From contig CADBPP010000261.1 in NCBI GenBank assembly GCA_902796565.1, positions 1 to 5,683 of the forward strand: a DNA stretch of 5,683 nucleotides. Direction: 5' to 3'. Positions 1 to 4,631 of the stretch are shown piece by piece; position 1 is the first letter of the stretch; each line of letters opens with the position of its first letter. The notes under the pieces were generated by a model that had not been told where the DNA came from, searched no databases, and was given only the letters and a program-made list of their open reading frames with translations. The stretch is from an uncultured Eubacteriales bacterium (GTDB lineage: Bacteria > Bacillota > Clostridia > Eubacteriales > Anaerofustaceae). The position numbers and the translations under genes are program-made.

Positions 1-275
1 CCTATCCTTTTCTCCTCGAGAAGGCTCATCAGTCCCCCTGCGCAGTCCAGCCCGAAGGCGCTGCCGCCGGAAAGAAGGATCCCGTGGACCTTCTCCCTGC
101 CGCATCTCGGATCCAGAGCGTCGGTATCCCGGGTCCCCGGGGATCCTCCCCTCACATCCACACCGCATACGGCTCCGTCGGGGGCGATGATGGCGGTACA
201 TCCCGTCATCGCGTCAAAATCCTGGGCGTTTCCCACCAGAAAATCTTCCAGGCTCTCAAGTTCTATCTTTTCCAT
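1..275 (-). CDS. P1 family (DmpA/BapA-like, S58) peptidase, N-terminal part
   Basis: This is the first 91 residues of a gene that continues past the left edge. The protein has the family's N-terminal signatures: TGCTAIIAPDGAVCGVDVRG (about residues 24-43), then GGSPGTRDTDALDP and VHGILLSGGSAFGLD (about 63-77). The P1 family are Ntn-type hydrolases that cut themselves into two subunits. Known members are the aminopeptidase DmpA and beta-aminopeptidases such as BapA, and they resemble the ArgJ fold. The nucleophilic Ser at the self-cleavage site lies well beyond the window, so activity cannot be judged. The start ATG (275-273) follows the coaC stop as TGA-A-ATG, with GGGAG seven bases upstream inside coaC, so translation is almost certainly coupled. 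No signal peptide is seen. A Cys at residue 78 sits where Ala is common after GLD. The family call is firm; the substrate is unknown. Confidence 0.88.
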   Translation of the reverse strand, partial: MEKIELESLEDFLVGNAQDFDAMTGCTAIIAPDGAVCGVDVRGGSPGTRDTDALDPRCGREKVHGILLSGGSAFGLDCAGGLMSLLEEKRI

Positions 276-276
276 T

Positions 277-822
277 TCAGTCTCCCAGTACTTCCTTTAC
301 TCGCTCGATGATCTGATCCGTTGCCGCCAGTGCGCCCGTGCCGGTGGTGCCGCAGGCAAGGCGGCCGACCCGGGGCTCAATGAAATCGTATCCCAGCTCT
401 CTGAGGGTCGCCATGTTCCTCTGGGTCACCGGGTTCTGATACATCACCGTATTCATGGCGGGGGCTATCAGTTTGGGCGTCTCCGGGAACACCGCCAGCA
501 GAGCGGTGGAAAGAAGATCGTCCGCTATCCCGCAGGCTGCCTTGGCCATTATGTCCGCCGAGGCAGGAGCGATGAGCACCAGGTCCGCGCTCTGGGCCAG
601 GGATATATGCTCGACTACGGTGGGGTCATACACCTCGAATACGTCGGTATATACCTTGTTTTTAGTCAGCGTCTCCAGTGTCATCGGAGTTATGAACTGC
701 ATTCCGCCCCGGGTCATGATCACCGTGACGTTGTAGCCCTCCTTCGTAAGGTTATTCGCTATATCGGCTGCCTTGTAGGCTGCGATGCTGCCGGTCACTC
801 CCATCAGGATGTTTTTTCCCAT
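277..822 (-). CDS. coaC: Phosphopantothenoylcysteine decarboxylase (CoaC), stand-alone flavoprotein
   Basis: CoaC decarboxylates 4'-phosphopantothenoyl-L-cysteine to 4'-phosphopantetheine in coenzyme A synthesis, using FMN, in the cytoplasm. The 181-residue protein is the usual length for a single-domain CoaC of the HFCD flavoprotein family. It has the N-terminal nucleotide-binding stretch MGVTGSIAAYKA (7-18), the catalytic His in EHISLA (His72), the APAS stretch after it, the PAMN motif (121-124), and the substrate-clamp Cys in RLACGTTGTGALA (Cys157). All key residues are therefore present. The ATG at 822 lies within the end of coaB: the two reading frames overlap by 19 bp, and AAGGTGGAG just upstream serves as ribosome binding site. 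In most bacteria CoaB and CoaC are fused as CoaBC; here they are separate with coaB first, as in streptococci and enterococci. Confidence 0.96.
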   Translation of the reverse strand: MGKNILMGVTGSIAAYKAADIANNLTKEGYNVTVIMTRGGMQFITPMTLETLTKNKVYTDVFEVYDPTVVEHISLAQSADLVLIAPASADIMAKAACGIADDLLSTALLAVFPETPKLIAPAMNTVMYQNPVTQRNMATLRELGYDFIEPRVGRLACGTTGTGALAATDQIIERVKEVLGD

Positions 823-1580
823 TTTTTCTCCACCTTTCTCATGACCGCCTTCGTGATGCCCTCGGCGATCTTCTGTTTCGTATCGAATGTCGTGATGCTG
901 CCTCCCCGGTCTATGAGGTATCCTGTATGCTTGTCACCCCGGATCTTCGCGGAATCGTTGGCCAGCACCATGTCACAGTCATTTTTCTCCATCAGACCCC
1001 TGGCTGTTTCCACCAGCTCCTCGCTGGTGACGTGGTCCAGGAGCTTGAAGCCCACTATGACCGCTTCCGGCGCCAGCCCCCTGAGCATCCCGATGATCTT
1101 GGGCGTGGGAGACAGAAGTATTATCGGTGACTTAAGCTTCGACGATATCTTTCCGGCTTCCCCCCTGACGTCCGTGCTCGATATCCCCCGGATCACCAGC
1201 GCCTCCGACAGGTCTCTGCCGCTGTTCTTCTCAAGGTATCCCACCAGCTCACCTGCTGTGGTGACGGAACTTACGGTATAATCGCTCACAGCCATGCTGT
1301 GTATGACCGCGTCAATGGTGTTGTCCCGGAAAAGCTCCTCCAGTTTTTTCTTCAGATCATGTGTGCTTCCGATGCTGATGACGCTCACCCTGTCCGAATC
1401 GGGCTTTCTGGAATTTGCGGAACAGACATAGAATATCTTACCGACGTTCTCCTCTTCGGCGAACCTGTCCGCGATCAGGCTTCCCAGTCTCCCCGTACCG
1501 AGGTTCGTTATCACCCTGACGTTGTCGATGGGCTCGCTGGTGCCGCCGGCTGTAATGATAATATTTGCAGGGCCTCCCAT
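804..1580 (-). CDS. coaB: Phosphopantothenate-cysteine ligase (CoaB), stand-alone streptococcal type
   Basis: CoaB joins L-cysteine to 4'-phosphopantothenate with a nucleotide triphosphate (usually CTP in bacteria), giving the substrate of CoaC. The 258-residue protein matches the stand-alone streptococcal-type enzyme. It has AGGTSEPIDNVRVITNLGTG (11-30) for nucleotide and phosphate binding, IHSMAVSDYT (93-102), KISSKLKSP in the flexible flap (144-152), TPKII (159-163), VGFKLL (176-181) and ANDSAKI (207-213), the counterpart of the NDLSAK region in fused CoaBC. I chose the ATG at 1580 because AAGGAGGAG lies seven to eight bases upstream. A longer frame opening at a TTG (1610) would begin inside the -10 promoter element. 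The protein is somewhat longer than typical streptococcal CoaB (about 230), mostly from inserts around 108-140. It is the first gene of the coaB-coaC-peptidase operon. Confidence 0.95.
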   Translation of the reverse strand: MGGPANIIITAGGTSEPIDNVRVITNLGTGRLGSLIADRFAEEENVGKIFYVCSANSRKPDSDRVSVISIGSTHDLKKKLEELFRDNTIDAVIHSMAVSDYTVSSVTTAGELVGYLEKNSGRDLSEALVIRGISSTDVRGEAGKISSKLKSPIILLSPTPKIIGMLRGLAPEAVIVGFKLLDHVTSEELVETARGLMEKNDCDMVLANDSAKIRGDKHTGYLIDRGGSITTFDTKQKIAEGITKAVMRKVEKKWEKTS

Positions 1581-1585
1581 AATAT

Positions 1586-1594
1586 CTCCTCCTT
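1586..1594 (-). promoter_or_regulatory. Ribosome binding site that fixes the coaB start
   Basis: AAGGAGGAG on the minus strand is a near-perfect Shine-Dalgarno sequence. It lies seven bases from the ATG at 1580 if measured from the GGAGG core. It decides the start against the upstream TTG at 1610. Confidence 0.9.
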
Positions 1595-1609
1595 GTACCT
1601 GTTGGGTCA

Positions 1610-1618
1610 ATTATACCA
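1610..1618 (-). promoter_or_regulatory. Extended -10 promoter of the coaB-coaC-peptidase operon
   Basis: The minus strand reads TGG-TATAAT, a consensus extended -10 element (TGn before a perfect TATAAT). No good -35 is seen at 16-18 bp upstream, as expected for extended -10 promoters. Transcription would begin near 1603, giving a leader of about 22 bases that holds just the ribosome binding site. No riboswitch or attenuator fits in so short a leader. Confidence 0.75.
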
Positions 1619-1660
1619 TGCATGCGCCCCGGGATGCGGGCCGGGACGCTCTTTGGGACA

Positions 1661-1700
1661 ACAAAATAAAGCATTTCACGGTCTCTCTCCGCGAAATGCT
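1661..1700 (-). terminator. Intrinsic terminator of the HAD phosphatase gene
   Basis: Arms 1693-1700 and 1670-1677 form an 8-bp perfect stem (AGCATTTC with GAAATGCT). Two more pairs can form past an A-C mismatch. On the minus strand the stem is followed by TTTATTTTGT. It begins nine bases after the stop codon and separates this gene from the coaB promoter. The plus strand also has a T5 run just after the hairpin, so it may act both ways. Confidence 0.85.
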
Positions 1701-1709
1701 CTGTTTTTC

Positions 1710-2615
1710 TCAGTCGAGATGCCTCGGTTCCCCGGAGGCGGAGGATATGACGGCGCTTCTCTCCCGCTCCCGTATCCGGGACGCCATCTGGCGGATCTTT
1801 TCCGTGATCCACATGTAGGCCGTTGTGCCTTCCGAATAGTCTGCCTCGGCGAACATGTCCACCCTGCCGTCCGAACGCATCTGTTCCACCTGCCTCATGG
1901 CCTTGAGGTCCCCTTTCGGATAGATGGCAAAGGTGGCTCCGCCGTTCTGCTTTACCAGGGAAAATGCGGGGATGTCGCTGGGCCCGTCAGCTATGTAGAT
2001 CATGTTCTCGAACTGCACCCTCCTCTTCTCACGGTCGATCTTTGAGTTGACGCCTATGCCTTCCAGCTTTCCGATGCCCTTGTTGATCTCAAAGATGGCC
2101 CTGGTCTTCGTGGTGTTGTCGATGGTGTAGACTATGCTGCCTATGACCGGGGGATCCGACTCGGTGTCCTCCAGCAGCTCGCAGCCCCAGATGTCGTCCG
2201 CGTACTCGCTGAGCACGCTTCCCCTGATGAGCTCGGCGAAACCGGTGCTGACTATGTAGTGCTCCACCTGTATGCCGTACTCCGTGTATTCCCGGTCTTC
2301 CGAGAACATCTTCTTTGTATCCTCCAGGATCTGCGGGACTCCCTTATAGTACTTCTGCTGCTTTCCGAACTCCCTGAGCATCGCGTTATCGAGCCCCGGG
2401 AAGGTGCCGTCGTGAGCTCCTTCGATGAAGCTGTTCAGATAATATGTGTCGGCATTCACCCTGATGCCCTTTTTCGCGTACTCCTGCGGGACGGAGTTCA
2501 CCTTAGCCCAGAAGGAGGAGGGATCCACATTGTAATGCCGGAAGATGGGGTCCTGCATGTATCCGTCTATAAGGGTCTTGTCGCAGTCCCATATGACAGC
2601 TATGATGTTGGCCAT
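1710..2615 (-). CDS. HAD-superfamily phosphatase (phosphoserine phosphatase-like), substrate unknown
   Basis: This 301-residue cytoplasmic protein has all four HAD motifs. Motif I is DCDKT (Asp10 nucleophile, Asp12 acid/base), motif II is Ser123 in HYIVSTGF, the motif III Lys is Lys170 or Lys179, and motif IV is ADGPSD (Asp210, Asp214), the Mg-binding acids. It is therefore expected to be an active phosphohydrolase. Between motifs I and II (about 18-115) is a helical C1-type cap, larger than in phosphoserine phosphatase (SerB), which is usually nearer 210 residues. A charged tail of about 30 residues follows the last helix. It resembles conserved, uncharacterised HAD proteins of gut Firmicutes and Bacteroidetes. 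The ATG at 2615 is chosen because GAGGTG lies eight bases upstream; a frame open to 2693 would run through the promoter and the neighbour's terminator. It is a single-gene unit with its own promoter and terminator. Confidence 0.88.
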   Translation of the reverse strand: MANIIAVIWDCDKTLIDGYMQDPIFRHYNVDPSSFWAKVNSVPQEYAKKGIRVNADTYYLNSFIEGAHDGTFPGLDNAMLREFGKQQKYYKGVPQILEDTKKMFSEDREYTEYGIQVEHYIVSTGFAELIRGSVLSEYADDIWGCELLEDTESDPPVIGSIVYTIDNTTKTRAIFEINKGIGKLEGIGVNSKIDREKRRVQFENMIYIADGPSDIPAFSLVKQNGGATFAIYPKGDLKAMRQVEQMRSDGRVDMFAEADYSEGTTAYMWITEKIRQMASRIRERERSAVISSASGEPRHLD

Positions 2616-2639
2616 AGATATTTCACCTCGTATGAGTAT

Positions 2640-2668
2640 ATTGTACCTTTCGAAGAGCCGTATGGGAA
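2640..2668 (-). promoter_or_regulatory. Likely sigma-70-type promoter of the HAD gene
   Basis: On the minus strand, TTCCCA (2668-2663, four of six to consensus) and TACAAT (2645-2640, five of six) are 17 bp apart. Transcription would begin near 2633, giving a leader of about 18 bases with the GAGGTG ribosome binding site. A TATACT a few bases downstream is an alternative -10. Confidence 0.5.
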
Positions 2669-2691
2669 GATAATTAACACAGGGGAGGAAC

Positions 2692-2717
2692 AAAAAAAGG
2701 ACGCGCCCGGCGCATCC
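2692..2717 (-). terminator. Intrinsic terminator of the histidine-rich protein gene
   Basis: On the minus strand GGATGCGC (2717-2710) pairs with GCGCGTCC (2706-2699) around a 3-base loop, with one G-T pair. Seven T residues follow (2698-2692). It lies 13 bases after the stop codon and is a textbook rho-independent terminator. Confidence 0.92.
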
Positions 2718-2730
2718 TTCGGTTTACCGC

Positions 2731-3111
2731 CTACTTCATCAGTTCAGCCGCTCTTCCGAGGGCCCTGTTGGATTCTTCCATGAGCCTTACCGCCTCGAGG
2801 ATGTACTGAGCGGCTTCGTTTTCTCCGTTCTCGGCGGCCTTTTCCGCCCAGTCGCGGTATCCGTCCATGTGGCTGGTGTTGTGCTCCACCCAGTGGGCAA
2901 GGAGCTTCTTCAGGGTCTTCATGGACTTTTCGCTGTCATGGAGCTCCTCTTCACCGTGCACGTGATCATGGTCTGCGTCATGGTCATGCTCATGCACATG
3001 GGTGTGCATATGTCCGTCATGGCTGTGGGTATGCTCGTGGACGTGGGTATGGGTATGCTCTCCCGTCTCAGCGGCGTCTCCGTTCACGTCTTTATGATAG
3101 TACTTCAGCAT
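2731..3111 (-). CDS. Histidine-rich, probably metal-binding small protein
   Basis: This 126-residue soluble protein has no signal peptide or membrane segment. Residues 1-18 form a short head (MLKYYHKDVN...). Residues 19-52 are a low-complexity tract with 16 His, mostly every second residue as HT, HV, HE and HD pairs. Residues 60-126 are a predicted two-to-three-helix domain starting MKTLKKLLAHWVEHNTSH, with three more His (73, 77, 81) that could also bind metal. I recall similar proteins in clostridia and methanogens as uncharacterised or loosely labelled metal (cobalt, zinc or nickel) proteins, so the family call is from memory. Alternating His/acid tracts are typical of Zn, Ni or Co storage, chaperone or transporter loops; a metal buffer role is inference. 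The start at 3111 is fixed by AGGAGG six bases upstream. It has its own promoter and terminator, and no transporter or metalloenzyme gene is adjacent. Confidence 0.85.
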   Translation of the reverse strand: MLKYYHKDVNGDAAETGEHTHTHVHEHTHSHDGHMHTHVHEHDHDADHDHVHGEEELHDSEKSMKTLKKLLAHWVEHNTSHMDGYRDWAEKAAENGENEAAQYILEAVRLMEESNRALGRAAELMK

Positions 3112-3117
3112 TTTATT

Positions 3118-3123
3118 CCTCCT
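3118..3123 (-). promoter_or_regulatory. Ribosome binding site that fixes the start of the histidine-rich protein
   Basis: AGGAGG on the minus strand is six bases from the ATG at 3111. It rules out an in-frame ATG at 3159, which would add 16 residues encoded by the leader and lie at the transcription start. Confidence 0.88.
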
Positions 3124-3139
3124 GTTGATATGTAAGGAT

Positions 3140-3153
3140 GCCGGCCTCCCGGC
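3140..3153 (-). other. GC-rich leader hairpin upstream of the histidine-rich gene
   Basis: On the minus strand GCCGG, a 4-base loop and CCGGC form a 5-bp all-GC stem within the predicted leader, about 17 bases before the ribosome binding site. There is no T-run, so it is not a terminator. It may stabilise the message or be incidental. Confidence 0.4.
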
Positions 3154-3167
3154 GGGCACCGCAATAC

Positions 3168-3196
3168 ATTATGTACTGTTTTCGGCTCCGCTCCAA
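3168..3196 (-). promoter_or_regulatory. Probable promoter of the histidine-rich protein gene
   Basis: On the minus strand TTGGAG (3196-3191, four of six) and CATAAT (3173-3168, five of six) are exactly 17 bp apart. Transcription would begin near 3161, giving a leader of about 50 bases. The -10 sits inside the perfect palindrome TACATTATGTA (3165-3175), and a C6G7 run (3197-3209) directly abuts the -35. Either could be an operator. Confidence 0.6.
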
Positions 3197-3209
3197 CCCC
3201 CCGGGGGGG
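3197..3209. repeat. C6G7 palindromic homopolymer tract
   Basis: Six C residues are followed directly by seven G residues, giving a perfect 12-bp palindrome of pure GC. It abuts the -35 element of the histidine-rich gene. It cannot form a hairpin with a loop without losing pairs, so a protein-binding or slippage-prone site is more likely than an RNA structure. Confidence 0.6.
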
Positions 3210-3240
3210 ATAATTCCGTTCTTTTTGAGGCATAACTGTG

Positions 3241-3270
3241 AAAAAGGGCGCATCTTAACGATACGCCCTT
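3241..3270 (-). terminator. Intrinsic terminator of the aldo/keto reductase gene
   Basis: On the minus strand AAGGGCGTATC (3270-3260) pairs with GATGCGCCCTT (3254-3244) as an 11-bp stem with one G-T pair and a 5-base loop. T residues continue to 3241. It lies 30 bases after the stop codon. Confidence 0.93.
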
Positions 3271-3300
3271 CGTTTGTGTTCCGGTGTTTCGGAGAGAAGC

Positions 3301-4434
3301 TCATCCCTCGAAGTATGCCCTTACCTTTTTGAGGAGCTCGGGGACCTCCAGGTGCTGGGGACATGCGTCCATGCACTGACCGCACTCCACGCAGTCCGCA
3401 AGGTTCGTGCAGTCGCGGTTGTAGGTCCTCAGCTGAGCTTCCTTGTTGCCGAACTTCACTGCCGTGTTGTAGCAGGAGAATGCTCTCGGGATGGCGATCT
3501 CCTGGGGGCAGCCCGCCACACAGTAGCGGCACGCTGTACAGGGGATGGTCTCCACTGTGGCAAGGAACTTTCTGATGTCCTCTATGCACTCCTCCTCCTG
3601 CTTCGTAAGGCATCCCACGGATGCACGGTCAGCGATCTCAACGTTTTCCACCATCTGGGGAAGGGCGCTCATGCCGCTCAGTACCACGTGCAGGTTCTCC
3701 TTGTCGAATACGTATCTGAGGCCCAGCTCGGCGCTGGATTCCGTGATGCCGTGCTTTGCCTTGATCTCCTCGATCTGGGCGTAATCCGGGAAGATCAGGT
3801 TGCCTCCCTTTAAAGGCTCCATGATGTTAAGGGGTATGCCCTTGGACTTCGCGTAGGCAAGGCCCTTGTCCCCCGCCTGGATCTCATGGTCGAGATAGTT
3901 GTACTGGATCTGGGCGAAATCCCAGTTGTAGTCATCTATGATCTTCACGAAACGGTCATAATCGTCGTGGAAGGAGAATCCCATGTAGCGGATGATGCCC
4001 TTGGCTCTCTTCTCATTGAGGAACTCCACGATGTTGTACTCGTTCTTGAGCCTGTCCCACTGATCCCCGTGAAGACCGTGGATAAGGTAGAAATCGATAT
4101 GATCGGTGCGAAGCCTCTCCAGCTGGGTCGCCAGCATCTTTTCCGGATCGAATCCGGGCTTTCCTATCTCCAGTGTGAACAGCTTCGTGGCGATGTTGAC
4201 CTTGTCGCGGAGGTTGTTCTTCTCCAGGATCTCTCCCAGGGCCTTCTCCGAAAAACCGTTGTGATAGGGGTAGGCGGTGTCGTAATAGTTTATGCCGTGC
4301 TCGCAGGCGTAAAGGATCATCTCCTCGACCTTTTCCATATCGATCTGGGACTGGTCATTGTTGAGCACGGGAAGTCTCATTAGGCCGAAGCCAAGTACGG
4401 ATATCTTCTCTCCGTGAAAGTCATTGTACCTCAT
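3301..4434 (-). CDS. Aldo/keto reductase with C-terminal double 4Fe-4S ferredoxin domain
   Basis: This 377-residue cytoplasmic protein belongs to the clostridial oxidoreductase group that fuses an aldo/keto reductase barrel to a ferredoxin-like tail. The barrel (about 1-285) keeps the catalytic tetrad Asp52, Tyr57, Lys84 and His119, in YDTAYPYHNG, ATKLF and YLIHG. The tail (about 295-377) has two cluster motifs: C299-x2-C302-x2-C305-x3-C309-P and C348-x2-C351-x2-C354-x3-C358-P. The protein probably passes electrons between a carbonyl/alcohol substrate or NAD(P)H and an iron-sulfur carrier. The natural substrate of this group is not established, and nothing nearby identifies it. The length is normal for the group (about 375-380). 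The ATG at 4434 has AGAGGT six bases upstream. It is a single-gene unit, divergent from the esterase gene. Confidence 0.95.
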   Translation of the reverse strand: MRYNDFHGEKISVLGFGLMRLPVLNNDQSQIDMEKVEEMILYACEHGINYYDTAYPYHNGFSEKALGEILEKNNLRDKVNIATKLFTLEIGKPGFDPEKMLATQLERLRTDHIDFYLIHGLHGDQWDRLKNEYNIVEFLNEKRAKGIIRYMGFSFHDDYDRFVKIIDDYNWDFAQIQYNYLDHEIQAGDKGLAYAKSKGIPLNIMEPLKGGNLIFPDYAQIEEIKAKHGITESSAELGLRYVFDKENLHVVLSGMSALPQMVENVEIADRASVGCLTKQEEECIEDIRKFLATVETIPCTACRYCVAGCPQEIAIPRAFSCYNTAVKFGNKEAQLRTYNRDCTNLADCVECGQCMDACPQHLEVPELLKKVRAYFEG

Positions 4435-4465
4435 AATATTACCTCTTTTCTGATTGCTTCCTTGC

Positions 4466-4487
4466 GGGGGAGACTTCCCCCCTTTTT
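4466..4487. other. G-rich hairpin in the reductase leader; terminator-like on the plus strand
   Basis: GGGGGA (4466-4471) pairs with TCCCCC (4476-4481) around the loop GACT. On the plus strand it is followed by C and TTTTT (4483-4487), the shape of an intrinsic terminator, yet no plus-strand gene lies upstream. On the minus strand it falls within the first bases of the predicted reductase transcript (start near 4486), so it would be a 5'-end hairpin. It may block antisense transcription or protect the message; both are inference. Confidence 0.6.
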
Positions 4488-4492
4488 ATATA

Positions 4493-4498
4493 ATTATA
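4493..4498 (-). promoter_or_regulatory. -10 element of the aldo/keto reductase promoter
   Basis: The minus strand has a perfect TATAAT. The best hexamer 17 bp upstream is GTGTTA (4521-4516), a poor -35 with a T/A-rich spacer. The box is half of the palindrome TATAATTATA (4489-4498), so it also reads TATAAT on the plus strand. Confidence 0.6.
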
Positions 4499-4580
4499 CT
4501 TTAAAACGCAAACTATAACACCAATAAAGGCAAAAAAAACTGTCAGTCAGCTCTGAAGCCCTTTATCGGGAGCCAACAGA

Positions 4581-4598
4581 GATAAAATGTGATAAAAT
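4581..4598 (+). promoter_or_regulatory. Esterase gene promoter with tandem GATAAAAT boxes
   Basis: GATAAAAT occurs twice (4581-4588 and 4591-4598), ten bases apart. The second copy is preceded by T, making TGA-TAAAAT (4590-4598), a good extended -10. No convincing -35 is seen. Transcription would begin near 4605, giving a leader of about 27 bases that holds GAGGTG (4620-4625), six bases from the start codon. An A8 tract (4532-4539) lies further upstream. Confidence 0.6.
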
Positions 4599-4631
4599 AC
4601 AAATATCAACATAACTCACGAGGTGAATAAC

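Noticed and set aside
187..1281. A 364-codon open frame on the plus strand
   Set aside because: It is antisense to coaC and coaB and runs across both genes; its protein shows no domain and reflects high GC content only.
1581..1610. Upstream TTG start that would lengthen CoaB by 10 residues
   Set aside because: It would start at the last base of the -10 element, upstream of the predicted transcription start, whereas the ATG at 1580 has an excellent ribosome binding site.
2616..2693. Upstream start that would lengthen the HAD protein by 26 residues
   Set aside because: The added stretch covers the promoter and reaches the T-run of the neighbour's terminator; the ATG at 2615 has GAGGTG at good spacing.
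2869..3159. Short repeated CATG/GTG-rich sequence resembling a DNA repeat array
   Set aside because: It is the coding sequence of the alternating-His tract, a codon-level low-complexity run and not a CRISPR or tandem-repeat element.
3301..3613. Minus-strand frame of about 166 codons at 3113-3613 overlapping the reductase end
   Set aside because: It is in a different frame from the reductase, crosses the terminator and the promoter of the next gene, and has no recognisable motif.
4531..4560. T8 run on the minus strand after a CTGACTGACAG segment, a possible terminator
   Set aside because: Only stems of three to four pairs can form, and no minus-strand gene lies upstream of it.
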